DNA of 64,000 nucleotides from Strigops habroptila (lineage: Eukaryota; Chordata; Aves; Psittaciformes; Psittacidae), in contig NC_044284.2 in assembly GCF_004027225.2 (NCBI RefSeq), forward strand, positions 40,472,420-40,536,419. Reading direction: 5' to 3'. Shown here in pieces: positions 31,701-45,500 of the stretch. The notes below the pieces were generated by a model that did no database searches, had not been told where the DNA came from, and saw only the letters and a program-made list of their open reading frames with translations. The translations under genes were made by a program, and so were the position numbers. Each line of letters opens with the position of its first letter. The stretch's first letter is position 1.

Positions 31701-34700
31701 CTTCCAATAAAATATTGCATTTCTAAAGTCCCCCCATGATGGAATAAATCCCCCTGCCATCCCCATCAGCAGCCAGAGGGATGTATGCAACTGCTGAATG
31801 GCATTGCCCATGGCTTTCCCTCTGTGTCTAGGATGCTTCTCCAGCAGCAGCATCCTGGAGAGAGGAGGGGCATCCAACCCAGAGGTTGTTGCCTGAGCAA
31901 CAGCAGAGGTGGGTGCAGGGATCCGGGTGGTACAGACAGAGGTGAGCTTCAGACATGATTGCAGGAGAGTTCAGGGCACCCTCTGGAAAAAAAGTGGGAG
32001 CAGGAAGGCATCGGGATGTTGCAGCTTGAATCGATGGCTTCAGTACCTGCTGGGGGCTAGGAGGAGGATGGGGGAGGCATGGGCAGGCTAAGCTAGGGCC
32101 AGTGGCTGCAGCATCCTGCATCTCAGCAGCGGTACTGCAGGAGTGGTGTTGGGTGGGCACGTTCACAGCATCAGGGTGGATGTGGGACAACCTCGTTTAA
32201 AGAACGCCCTTGTCCAACATGTCCCCACTGCACATTTCTCCCTTCCTCTCTTGCCCAGGGGATGGTAGCCTGAGAAAGGGGACTGAAACTTTTTCTTTGC
32301 AGTTTAGCCATTGCCTAGAGGCAGGATTGAGAGCTAATGATTGTGTGTAGCAAACCCAGCATCCCCATAGAACCAGTACATCCTCATCCTCACATGACTG
32401 GGAGTCCATCAGTCTGTCTAAGGCTAGCTGGTCACACGCAAATCCTGTCCTGAGCTCAAACCAGCTCTGGTTAAGTTTCTAGCCTCGCAAAGATGAGCAG
32501 TGCAAGCAATGGCACTGTACTGTGGTGGCCACTTCGGGGCCAGACCACTGCTAAACAGGATCTGGTCTTTGTTAGGATGTCAGTCCCTTAGTAACCATGC
32601 TGGTAGTGGCTTGGGACAACACCACCACCATGCACTTTTTATTTCACCCCTTTTCCTGCTCTATTTCACCTAAAGTAAGGCCTGATGTCTGATTATGGAT
32701 TTATTTGTGCTTCGCTCTTGGCTCAAACATCACAAAACGCTGCTGTGAAGTTGGCTGAGGAGCCGTGGGCTTTGGGCACTCACAAGCCATAAGCTGACAG
32801 CCGCACTGCGTGCAAATCCATACACAGGGCTAATGGACACAGCTCCTGCCAGAGGCCAGGCACCATGGCAATCCCTGCCCCTGGGAATGTGACAGACCTG
32901 TCGCTCTAGGGATGCTCAGCACCATCCAGGAGCAAACGCCTGCACAGGCTTTCTGCAGCTGCCTGCAAAGTAGCTGGTGCCCACCAAGAGTCAGGGGCTG
33001 CAACAACATCCACATCATCTCCTAATCACAGGGACATGGGATGCTGGGTTGGGATCTGTTGCCGTGGATGCTTTCCAGGGGTTTGCTCCCAACCAAGTGA
33101 GATTTAGTTGGTGGGGGGGAGTGTAAGTAAGGTCACAAACTGAAATATATTCAGACACATACAGTACATAAAACTACAGTCTGTTTCCCCTCTAATTGGT
33201 AATAAATGTAAATGTTTAGTTATGCCTGGCTTGGGAGCTATGAAAAACACATCTGGCTGGCTGGTTTTCCTGCCTACCATCTGTAGCCAGAAAGAAAAGC
33301 AAGAGGCACATGTGTGTGTACCTGAGGAAGGCAACAGTGGGAGAAGAGAGAGCAGAGGCAGGAACAGAGGAGGAGGATTGCCAGAGCAGAGAAGGTCAGT
33401 GCTGGAGGGTGATTCTTGCCCAGAGCTTTCCTCTGCTCATGGAAGCCTCCAGGTTCTGCTTCTCTGCTCTGTCCTTTGCTTCCCTCCCAGGTAATGCAAC
33501 CCACAGAAGGGCCTGTGCCCACTGGAGCTGCTGACACAGTATTCCTGCATGCACTGATGGGAAACAAAGACAGTGAGCCTCTGGAGGTCTCCTCCTGACC
33601 ATTAATTACCATTAACCAGAAGCTCTGACCTGATCATCCCTTCATCCAATACAAAGAGCTTCTGGCTGAAATGTCAGACCGCAGCTGGCAAGGAGGGGAT
33701 GCCGTTTTCCCCTCTGCTCTTGTCCCAGAGCTGTCCTCAGGTCCATAACACCCAACCTGCAGCACCAATCCCACCAGTTAAAGACCAGGAGGAAACAACT
33801 GACCCAAGGAAGCAAATACATCCCATTCTCAGCTCAGAAAACTGTCTCAGCCCCAGGGGTGGGGAAGGTGGGAGAGTCAAAAGGCTAACAAACACGTAAT
33901 GAAAATCAGGTTTGCAGCAGAACTAAGTGTAGGGCTGTTCCCCCTCCTCACTGTGCCTCCTAAGCTATGGTTTCCTGACCTCACCCAGAAGCAGCTCCAG
34001 CCCCACAGCAACACCACCATCACATCCCCACTGGACTCATACCTGGCCCAGCCCAGCTGAGGCCCTGGGAACACAGCAACCTTCCTCCTCCTCCCCCCCT
34101 GCCCGCCTGGTTCACTCTTATTCTGACAGCACCGCCTCTTACTTTGAAGCAGGTTTTTTCTTGGAGAATGCTTCCTTTCCTGGACCATCCCCAAAGAGCC
34201 TGTGAGTACTCACTCTGTCCCTCCCCCTGCCTTGATCAAGGCTGAAGGCTGAAATCCAAGTGCATTGATCAAAGCGGCTTCTTCGGGTGAGATTTACTGG
34301 CAAGGAAAAGCAACAGTTGTTGAGGAGCTGGTCCTTGCTGGGAACAAGATGGTATCTGAGGGTAGGAGATGCGAAGGACTTCACAGCACCCAGGGCAGCA
34401 AAGCAAAGGGAATTTCACTGACCAGTGGGGTTGTAGGCTGTCATAGGTGAGATGGATGCTGCCTGCTCCTGAAATGTTTGGGCTTGAGCAGCAGCCAGAT
34501 ATCCCACTTCTGAGCCTTCTATCCTACTTCTAGGGAAAGGTGCAGCTTTACATAAGACTGGGGACAGAGATCAATGATGCCTGGGCACAGCATGCTGTGT
34601 TCAGGGCCTTTTGCCTCCCATTCCTAGAGGGCAGCTTTAAACCAGCCTGGACTCCACAAAACCCCTTGAAGAGCTGCTGGCTGGCTTGCCCAGACAGCAG

Positions 34701-35780
34701 CCCCCTGGTTCAGTGCCGAGCGATGGGGCTGGGTGCCAGCTAGTCATGCCAAGGTGAGAGCAGAGAGATCAGGCAGCCAGATGGCATCCTCCCTCAGAAA
34801 TAACCACCAGGACTCAAACCAGCTCATCTGCAACTGAGGGCCAAAGCTGGGCCCAATGCAGCCAGTGGCTGCCCCCATGGGGTACATGCTGCTGCCCAGG
34901 GAAGGAGGGGGCAGCAGGAGCAGGGGTAAAGCTTTCTGCAGGGAGAGGCAGGCAAGGAGCTGGAGCCATCACTCATGTTTCTCAGGAGCATCCCGTGGCT
35001 GGCTGGCTTCATGTTTAAGAGCAAGCCATGCCCGTGTGCCTGGCTTGTGGCTGCCCAGCACACGCTGCCGCAGAAAGGGGGCAATGTAAGGAGGGGATGG
35101 GGAGGCAGCAGGAGGAGAAAGCTCTTACTTGGGTGGCAGACAAATGTCAGGGTTGTTGCTGTTAGTAAGACAACCAGACAACACAACACCAAGAGACAGC
35201 CCTTCTAGACAGGCTGAGACCTGCTCAGCCCCAGGCAGCCCCTGCATCAATTTTGCTGTGAGAAGGGTGATAACCTCCCCACTGAACCCCATGCCATGAA
35301 CTGTCTCTGCCCTGTGATGGGCAGAAACAAAGCCAACTCGCTGCTGCCTGCACTGTGATGTGCTTTATGCCCAAGTCCCTGATGCCTGACTGCTTCTTGC
35401 CTGCACCTAGGGTGGGCTCGCAGGGTCCCCTAGGCCAAGCCCAGCAGGACATACAGCATTTGAAGTACTGAGGCAGGCCCCCCCAGCAGTCACACCAGCC
35501 CCCTGTAACTGGGGACACTCACCTTGTTCATCCCCTCCTAGGCTAGCAGGGATCAGCCCTGGGGCCTCACTACCTTATTCCCCAGTGGAGCTGATCCCCG
35601 CTAGATCCTCAGAGCTGGTGAGTCAGATCTCCAAGGCGAGGCCATCAGCTGGTGCAACTGCCCAGCGACCTCCAGGAGATTTACACCAGCACAAGGTCCT
35701 TCCATCCCATGGAAAGGGTCAGATGGGGCCAGTGCGGAGGAGAGGCCAGCAGTGACATTTGCACACTGCTCCTGGCAGCC
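25786..35780. other. Intergenic, downstream of BRINP2, no gene seen
   Basis: About 10 kb without recognisable exons. It holds an imperfect 29-bp direct repeat (AGATAAAGAGATA...GGAAAATAA at 26239 and 26277), a pyrimidine-rich CTC-type tract at 29511-29558, an RFX palindrome at 31888, and AT-richer patches at about 26290-26350, 29160-29330, 30640-30700, 30940-31020 and 33120-33220. The short open frames here have no domain, splice context or codon pattern to support them. Confidence 0.6.
31888..31901. promoter_or_regulatory. RFX X-box palindrome (site D)
   Basis: GTTGCCTGAGCAAC is a third exact GTTGC-N4-GCAAC dyad, about 6 kb downstream of the BRINP2 polyadenylation site in non-coding sequence. 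Function is inferred. Confidence 0.5.
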
Positions 35781-38700
35781 TCCAAGCAGCTGCAGCAGCT
35801 GCCTTTGAGCACTTTTCATCTAATTCAATGAAAATGAGATGTTCAAGTGAATGAAGATAATTTAATAATGAATAGCTCCAACTTATCGGAGAAGCTCTCC
35901 ATCCCTGCCTGACAGCCACTGCCTCTAAGTGCAGTTTAATAAGGGAATCACCATCACTCAGGCCTGTGTAGGAAATCAACACTTTGCTACCCAGGGAAAA
36001 GGCTCTACACGTTCCTAAAAGCTGAAGCTATTTCTCAAGGAGCTTAAACTCTCTTGGTCTTTAAAAGGAAAAGAAAAAAAAAAGCAGGAAAAAACCTAAC
36101 AAACAAAGCCAAAACCAAACCAGCAAAGCAGCCCATCTTCAGATGCAAAATGTAATTAAAAATAAAATCCAGCTTGAAGAAGGCTGTAAGTCATCACAAG
36201 CAGCAGCCAAAGCTGCAAGCAAAAGCAATGCTGGCTGAGCCTGTGAGAGGGGACATAGGGTGGTCCCCAAAACTGCAGTAAACCCGGAGGACATCTCAGC
36301 AAGACATTTCAATGCATCAAGGGGCTGCTTTCTGCCAGCCAAGACTGGCACTCCACTGCATGCTATTGTCCCCAGCTGGGGGACATGCTGCCCAGGAACA
36401 GAAAGAGCCCCCTCCTTTGCTAGGGCAGGGCATTATCATTAAGGCATCTGCAGCCCAGCCACCCTGCTCACCCCTGCAGCAGCTATGCCAGCCCTGGGCC
36501 AGGACACGCTCCGAGCCTTCAACACTGCAGAGGAGCACTGCTGAGCAGCGCTCTGTACGGCAGGAATGGAAAACACCCGCAGAACATCCTTGTCAGGGTT
36601 TGACTGAGTCGGGAAGCCCCCCTGCAATGCTAACTGGGGATGATGCACAGGTCCCCACAGCTGGGCAGGCAGTGCTGGGCTCCCATCCTGCTGCACAAGC
36701 CTCAGACAGCAGGTAGCCATCATCCATGCTGTGGAAACACTACCAGCAAGTTATTTCTTCAAGGCACGAATCTGCATCCTACCCAGTATTGATCCAGGCA
36801 GTGAAGGGCTGCATCCTCCCTGGCGCTGCCTGCTCCCGTGCAGGCAGAGGGAGGTGCTGATGCGGGGGATGCCAGGCCCCGCGGATTCCTGCTGACACCT
36901 GCCAGCATCCAGTGCTTAATTATTAATTGCGTTTCCAGTAGCAATTGTTGCTTGTGCCGATGGAGTTGGACTAGACATCACAAGCAATTAGCAGAACCCT
37001 CCACTGGTGTTCGGTCAGTACCTGCTTAATGCTCTGCTCACGTCCTCCTCGGGTTGCTGCAGAGGGAAGGAGGAACCCGTTTACACCTCCTCTGCTTGTA
37101 GCCTGCCACTTGCAGGGAATCCTGAACTCCAGCCTGTGCATGGTGGCCACGGGCAGCAATGCTGCCACCAACAACAGGCCAGCCCTGCCACGGCGCTGGC
37201 ATTGTCCCCTCCTGTGGCTGTGTGGCAGATGTGTAGCAAGACATGTGGGGCATCAGCTGCCGTGCATCCATGTGCCACTGATAGCCACCCCTGGAGGCAC
37301 TGGGGTTTTCAGCAAGGTCTCCCAGGCAGGCAAAGCCAAAAGCAGGAGTGGTGGGAGCTGCAGTGGAGGAGGCAGCCCCGAGCCTGGTCCTGAGCAGAGC
37401 TATCTCAGGGCCAAGTGTTACTCTGCCACAGCTCAGGTGTTTGATCAAATTAATTCTTATCATAACCAAAGTGACTGGTCAGTGGAATCTAAACGGGCTT
37501 TTCCTAGTCACTGAGACCGTTTCATAGCGAGAGCAATTTTGGGAGCTTATTTTCCACTCCATTGAGTGCCATGTTACTGTAAATGAATATATTCCTTGGT
37601 TGGTGTGATGGAAAATACAGCTGTAAATGCTTTCTGCTTCATTTGGGTAAAGAGCTCTAGATAGGACCAAATATAAAGAGAATTTAAATGCTCTACTTCA
37701 TTAAAAAAGTTGTTTCCCATTCTCTTTCTTCCTGAAAATACAAGGCTGCTAGCGGAGAGAGCAAAGGAAGGATTTAAATTTACATCAGTGTCGTGCTAAT
37801 GCAGCCGATCACTCCCCACCCATGACTGATGGCAGACATCTGCCAACAGCTTGTTCTCTGAGAGAGGTTGGAAGCTGAAGGCAGACGGTGGGATGCCCAG
37901 CACTGGAGCCAGGAGCATGGCATGTCCATTTGTTTAGTTCTGTGTCAGCATACAAAAGCACCTTCAGCCGGTGGTTCAGCCTTGGAGGCAGCAGGACACA
38001 TGAGCAAAGGCATGAAGCCCCTAAGTCTTTCAGGGGCCCATCTAGAGGTTCCTAGAGACACATGCCACCATTTTACCTGGCCTTGACGATGGGCTTAAAG
38101 AGATCCTTACCTGCTGCACAGCCATCAGAGCTAGAGAGGTTTGAGGACCTGGAAGGTGGCCCGACTGCCCTCTAAATGATCTCAGTGTCCATCCAGCTGT
38201 CTGCATCCGGGAATCAATTACTAGCTCATTTTCTTCTGCCACAGACTAGAGACACTCATACCAGCTAATGGGCATGCAGCATTTCACACTGACCTCTGGA
38301 ATGAAGCGCTAGCTCATCCCACAGCCATAGAGAACTCTTCTGGCTTGTCACTCCTGGTTTACCCTCTCCAGGAGGGTAATAAACCCCCGGCCAGCGTCTC
38401 ATTTCCTGATCCAGTTCCCAGTAAGGAGACAACGATCCGTATTGATTTCATAGTGGTTGGAATCATGTCCACACTCTGATCTCAGCTCCGAGACATCTTT
38501 GAAAGGAGTAGTACAGCCAGGTTGGGTTGCCATGTCCTCCTGGAGTTCCTTCTTAACATTCAAGAGTCCCAACCTCCTCTGCATAGCATCAGGTGCTGCC
38601 ACAGAGCTTCCTCCCCTGCACATGTGTTCGGGAGAGGTGGTATCCCTCTCCAAGCTACCCAGCAGCCTAGCAGATTCCATGGTGTCTCACTGAGCCAAAG

Positions 38701-41159
38701 CAGAGGGAGGATGCCTCCTGCTCTGGCAGGAGCTGGCAACCAAAGTCACTCAGAGCAATCCCATTTCATGCAAAATCTAACCGATTTCCTCTCTGAAGTA
38801 AACGGCCATTGCGGTCCAGCAAGACACCTCAACAAGTCTTCAGAGTCCTTAGCCTTACAAATCCCTTAGGAGCAGGATGTCAGGTTGTATTCTGCTCTTA
38901 CTCAATGCCAAGAAAATGAGGGGAAGATTTCATTTCTGCTAAATCCGGTTATAACCCAGGAAGCAATACGTTCTAGGCTCACAGGGCTTATAGATAAACA
39001 GATCATCTCGGCAGGGCTGTGGCAGAGTGGGGTGTGATGAGTGATAGGCAGTGGGCTTACACCTGACTGGAGGATAAATAGAGTTCACTTGACTTAAAAT
39101 AACCACCTACTGCGATTTTGCTAAATTTTAAATAGCAACTTTTCTCCCCACAATGATGTAAGTGGAATTGATAGGAGTGACTCCCGTATAACACATAAGC
39201 TTCATAGAAATAACTGAAGTTAATTCAGCCTTCCATCTGAGTAGAGGAGCCAGGAGCAAAGTGACATCCATGGTTTTGTCCCTCACCTCCAGCCCAAGGG
39301 CTTGGCCAATCAGATGCTTTTCAAAGGCTGGGAAAACCAGAGGGACCTGGATCAGGCAATACCATGGATACTAAGAATGAGCCACAGAAGTCTCATCTCC
39401 CTTTCCTTTCTCCTCCTCTGAGCATGGAGTATCATGAGGTTCATGATTTAGTTTGCCAGCAGAACTTAGGCACTTTATGAAGGTGTTAAATGGCATCGTC
39501 TCAACCTCCAAGGCATGGGGACAACCCAGATGTGAGAGGGCAAGACAGGGAACATCCCACCCATTATCCAACCCCAGGAAGAGGTGCTGATTCACATGGA
39601 GAGTCCTCCACCAGAGAGCGGGTGCCAGAGAGGTGTCCCAGGTCCCACCTCCACGCAGTCCTATTCCTTCTCCCCTTTCTTCAGACCACCCTAGCAGAGA
39701 AGCTGGAGGAGCCCTGGGGTGGCCTGGGAAGAGTGCTCTGACCGGGACTAGCACAATGACAATGAGTGCTGGCAAAACTTCCCCAGGGAGCCAGCACAGG
39801 ACTCCCATGCCCAGCACATTACCCAGCTGGGATCACACCACCCACTATGCCATAACCTTTCCCTTGCATCTGCTATTACTTAAAAGGCTGGCAGCAGGTG
39901 CGAGCAATTGCTGCCCGAAATCTGGATGAAGGACAATGTAATATAATTATTACCTTAATGGCATTTCAAGACTATCACCCCCAGCTGGAAGTAAAACTTC
40001 TGTTGAGTGAATTTAATAAGCATATAATCTAACATAATATTCACATGGAAGGGCAGAGTGGCTTTAGGAAGGATTATGGAAGCTTTGCGTAGCTTTACAC
40101 GGGATATTTCACATGCAACAGATAAAGCAGGATGAGCCCATGATAGCTGAAAACCCAGATAGAGGCAGCAGCCTTCAATGCAACCTCCCGTCTTCTGTTA
40201 AGTAGAAGATTACAAACTTACCTCACACACAAAGACCAGGCGTCACTGTGTTGGTGCTCCAGTTACCCCCACCGTGGCCTCCATGATGGTGGCAAGGCAA
40301 CCAGCAGGGTCCCTACCCTCATGGTCACTGGCCATTTCCCAGGTGGCCAGCTGAGGCCTGGTGAAGGCATCCCACCAGTGCATGATTCTTCACCAGTCTG
40401 CAGCGGGGTCCAGACCTGCCTGGGTAAAGCCCCACAGGGAGCAGATCCAACCTCCTCAGCAACACTCCCCCTATCCTTGTTCACACTCTGCAGAAGCTGG
40501 ACAGGAGAGGGTCCCAGAGGGACCTGGGACTGGGTTAACTGTGCTCAGGTGAGCCTAGCTTTGCATGCATCAGCTCCGAACGGCATAGTAAGTACATATT
40601 CCCCCTCCACCTGATGCCTTCCCCAGCCCAGGACCCTTCACAGGCTCTGACTGAATGGTTTGCACCCACAGAAGCAACCAGGCACCTCAAAGCTTGTGCT
40701 TCCCCCCAGTGTGAATTACTGCCAAGGGAGCTACGGGTAAGGAGTCACCAGAGCTTTTCAGCTAGTCCTGCTGGTTAATGCACCCATGGGGATGTAAATC
40801 AAAGCAAAGGGAAGACAGTGATTGCACAACAGCTCAAGGGATATATTGCACATCTAATCCCTGAAACTCCCTACTACAAGGCATTAGGAATGTTAAGGGA
40901 GGGTGAGGGGGAAGAGAGTGTTCAGGTTTAGAGATCTTCCTAAGCCTAACAGATATCCCAAATTATTCTTTATGAAGCATCAAAAACCAGGCAAGATCTC
41001 CGCAGGAGAAAGAGGTATATATCAAATTCCAGCACAGTTATCCGGTACAGAAGGCGCCTGTCAGCAACCAAGAACCCAGACTGCCCTCCGCTCTGGCCAG
41101 CCAGGCCTTAGGTAATGTCCTATATAAAGCACTTGCATCCGCACACTGCCCGGTAAGCA

Positions 41160-41420
41160 TCTCAGAAATACTGCCTCACTGCCTAATATATGCATTGGGT
41201 TTTGCTCAGCTTTTGAACCATCGGGTCACCTTGTCGTTAATTAATGAATCACTAAAATTATGTTTGGGGGCTACTAAGGTTTATTGGGTAGAAAATTATT
41301 TCAAATACAGAGAGCAAGCAGTAAAGATTGGAAATATGTTTTCAAGTATAAAGCTAATTGCTGCAGGGAATCCCTGTGGGATCCATTTGGAGCCCTGGCT
41401 TTTTTATTTCGTTCCTCTCT
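41160..41420. other. Candidate conserved non-coding element
   Basis: About 260 bases of AT-rich unique sequence containing CGTTAATTAATGAATCAC, CTAAAATTATG, AAAATTATTTCAAATACAG, AAAGCTAATTGCTG and retained CpGs (ATCGGGTC, TTGTCGTT). This is the clearest enhancer-like texture in the downstream region. Conservation is inferred, not observed. Confidence 0.35.
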
Positions 41421-42499
41421 TAATGACCCAGCCAAGGTTTGTAAAACAGCAAACGCACAACTGCGTGCTGATGGTGCGACATCCTGCACGCCAGCAGCTG
41501 GCACGAGGTGGGATGTGCTATGCCTCCATGGTGGCATAGTGGTAGTGGCCAGAGTGGTTCTCAGCCACATGCTCTGTTGCAGCAATGGCGACCGTGTTGG
41601 GTCCAGCTCTGGTCTCAGCTGTAGGGCTGCTCACCATCCTGCTGCTCTCTGTAGGAGTCCACTGAGCCACATGAGAAACCCATCCCACCACCACCATCCT
41701 GCAGACATGGGCATTACTGGAGATGAACACCAAGAGAGGCCTCTGCTGCTTCCCAGGACAGCCTCGTGCAGGTCCCACAGCCACACCAGTGCTGGCAACT
41801 GCACTTGAGGTCTCCATGGGTCCAGAAGCAAGATTGCATAGATGCAGCTTGAAAGTGAGACTGGCCTAAGGCCAGACCTGTGACCAAGGGACTTTGCTTT
41901 TACATGTCACTGACCCCAAAGTACCTGTTTGTCTGAGAAAAGATGTCCTGCCTCAGGGTGACATTCTGCAGGCCTCCAGTCGTCCCAGTAGGAAGGAGCA
42001 AGTCCTCATTTCCAGTAAGGTTTCAATTTCCCATAGGCAGGGTCACTTGATTAAGGAACACAAGTAAAAATATAGTAACTTCTCAGCCCAGGCTCATGTG
42101 CGATCAAATCAGGAATCACCAAGAGGGGCTACCTTGCAAAGCTGCGAAGACAGAGGCTCTCCCTGAGCAAGGTTCTCCCTGGCTCCTTGCCATTGACGCC
42201 TGGCTCCCAACATTGACTGCAAAGCCCCTGCTGACCTGCCCCAGGCACGGGTGCCACACACTGCTGCCTGGGGAGACATTCACGCATGCATAAGTGCTTT
42301 GCTGGATGACAGCCCAAGTGAACAGAGGTGTTTTGAGTGGCACAGATGGGATTTTTCTTCTTTCTTTCTTTTTTTTTTTTCCCCCTTATGGTGCCCTCTG
42401 ATCACTGCACAGTGACAACCCAGACAGGTGACTGACCTCACAAACACAGTTTTATTCACGAAAAACACCCTTGCTCCCCACTCAACTGGGGGAAAGGGA

Positions 42500-42519
42500 A
42501 ACACACACACACACACACA
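42500..42519. repeat. (CA)n microsatellite
   Basis: Ten AC dinucleotides with no interruption. Confidence 0.95.
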
Positions 42520-45500
42520 TATTAAGACGTCTTATTTGCTATGTCCAGCACCTCCTTGCTCTATTTTATTTTGCTTCCTAGAGGAAGCATCTCCCCCTGT
42601 AACTGCCCCTCCTTCCAGCCCCTTTAAGGCACACGAGGTTTCAACACAAGCCAGGCATCAGGATCCTGCCACCGGTCTCGGCTCAGAGGGTCTGGATGTC
42701 AGCAGGGCTGCCAAGGAACGCAGAGGTCTGCTCCTCCATCGCCCAGGGACATCCACAAACTGAGCCTGTTACAACCCCATGCCAGGCAGGCCATGCTGGA
42801 GCCACTCAGAAACCAGGATTTGCTGATGCACTCTCTTCCCCAGGGAAACAGTTGCCCTGGGAGTGTGATGGCAGCCAGCAGTGCTGAGGACGAGGTGCTC
42901 AATCTCGCAGAGAGTCGGCCAACTCAGAGAAATTAAAACTGTGCCATGCTGTCCAAAACCACCTACCTTCTACAATTTCTCCTTCCAGAAAATACCACCA
43001 CCACCACCAACAAACATTCGCAGCCAAAAACAACCCCATTTTTTTTCTTGTTTTTTCTAAAGCCATATGCAGTAAGGAGCCCACCTTGTCCAGTGACTCT
43101 GGCCATGCTGGAGCTCTGGCCATGTCCAGTTGTTCCTGACTTAATCCTTGCTATAACTGGAAGACAAAATCAAATCATTTAATCACCACCGGATTTTTTT
43201 TCACCTCCTACTCTGATGGCTGCCTCTCCTACCTGGACTGTGGGCTTTTTGAGGTAGGAGCTGGATCTCCTTAAGAGAGAGCCTGCCTCAGTTCAGCAGC
43301 AGGGACATTTCTGTCATTAGTAGCCAAGTGAGGGACCACGTACACTTGAAAGCGAAGCCTGGTTTCAAGACATCTTCATCTGATGCAGTTGGTTTAGGCC
43401 CATGCCCAGCAGGCATCACCTCTTAGGCTCAGCACAATGCAATTAGTGCAGGGGTACAAAGCTTGCCTTTAACCATGCCCTGAATACGGAGCCGGTGGTT
43501 ACAGGCTCCCAGAGACCGTAGTTCAAACAGCTTCGTCTCTCCACCTTGGCAGCAGGCAGGCAGGCACGTCTGCTCCCTGTGCTGTTACAGAAACAACACT
43601 CTTTGAAATGCAGATCCTGCCCTGCTTTGTTCCCTGCATCTTTGTAGGTGCTGGATTTACAACGCCCTCACATCTTGATCACTGGCCTTACACCAAGGCT
43701 TGCTGTACTGGCCGCGAATGCCGAGCTCGCGTTAGTGTTCGGGACCACGCAAACCCCGGGAGCCTTTTACCTCCCTTGGCTTCTCTTGACTGATGCTTAG
43801 GCAGGGAGACATGGTGATGCAAAGCTCAGGGTCAGCAACAGCCAGCCAGATCACAGGATGCTTTTAAGATCAAGTCCTTGGTTCAGAAAGCTGCTCAGAG
43901 GAGCAGTTATTCACGTCTGTCCTGGTGCCAGCAAGGGGGAAATCACGAATGAGAGCAAATTACTGCTCATGCAACAGCAGCTGCAGACATCAGTCCCTCT
44001 CTGGGCATGGGCAACCCCTACGCAATGGGGAGCTACATTCAGAGAGCTTTGGATGGAGATAGATTTGGGATCCCCGCGAATGCTGAGGCTCACCTCCCCT
44101 CAACGCAGGTGTCTGCCCCAGCCTGTCTCCCTTGCCCTCCATCAACAAGCTCAAGCTGCCAAGGGGAACGTGGCTTGCAGTCTGCTGGCAGACACCCCAT
44201 CCTTTTCAATTACATGCAGTCCAATTCCCATCACGAGGAGGCGAGCCAGGAGGAAATGCCACTGAAGTCAGCAGAGTCATGCTGCATAGTCTGGAGTGAG
44301 CAGGAGGAGATGCTAAGCCTGGCCTACAGACATCATCCGGGCTTCTTACACCTGCCCCATGCTGCCTCAATCCTCACTTAAATTTATGACATCCATTCCC
44401 AAACTGGCAGGATGCGTTTACAATTAATAAGAGGGTTGTGGGAAGATGTGTCCTTTTTTATTTAAAGCCACACATCAGACACCCTACCAGCCTCTGCTCC
44501 TTGCAATAGAAAGCCTGCTCTGTAGCTAAGTCCCCAGCTGCCAGCCTAAAAGCCAAACCACGCAGCCTTGACCCCAGCAGACATTGCCCATTAAAACATG
44601 TGGCTCTAACTTAAACCGTTCCCAGGCCAGAGGCTTAATGATTCATGGGCTTTGAGCCCACTGGCCCACACGGGCCCACTCACCCGGGATGCACCGCAGA
44701 AGTGGGCACCAGTACTGATATCCTCTGGGGTGCAGCCAACATACCCAAACCTTTGGCAGCCACCAGCCAAGGGAATGGGTGCTGTGGGACTTCCTGCTGG
44801 CCCAGCTCCCAGAGAAGAGGAGCAAGACCCCTTTTTACTGCCTGCCCTCTCCCCAGGTTTAGGACAGCTCAGAAGGGCTGCTCAGGACATCCAGGAGCTG
44901 CCCAGGATGTCCATTCCAGTGGTTCTGTTAGCCCAAAGGGTCTGGAGACATGGCCATACCCCTGGCTGCAGGATCAGCAAGTCCAAAAGCCACTACAGTA
45001 ACGTGGCATGGGAAGCAAACAAGGAAGATTAGCAGCTCTGTGAATTTCCTAGGGCCTTGTAACAGCAGAGGAATTATTTCAGGGAATGGCAAGATCTGAG
45101 GAAGCCTCCAGGCACCAGAAGGAAGCCAAATAAAGCCTAGTGCTCCCGTTTGGCTGACTTGTTGCACTCAGATATATGCTCCCAGCTGTGGCCACTCTCC
45201 ACCACCTCAGAGAGACAGGACCACCACCAAACCCAGGAGCCAAATTAGGCATCAGTGGAGATAAGGATTCCCTGCTGGACCCTGAGGAGGAAAGCAGAAG
45301 CCCTGAGGCATGGGATTAATATAAGCTAAAGACAGCGTGAACAAAGATCAATCCAGTCTCACTTCAACACATCAGATACCCAAGGACTCTCTCCTCTGGA
45401 AAGACTCTGAATGAATAATCCTTCCCATGAATATTGAGACCTATCTTGAAACAGTGTCTGTCCCTTCCCACCCACCATCCCTTTTGAAGGCCACTCCAGA

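Noticed and set aside
38399-38680. 93-residue minus-strand frame with fairly protein-like composition
   Set aside because: No domain, homologue or splice signals recognised; the region overlaps an AT-rich candidate non-coding element.
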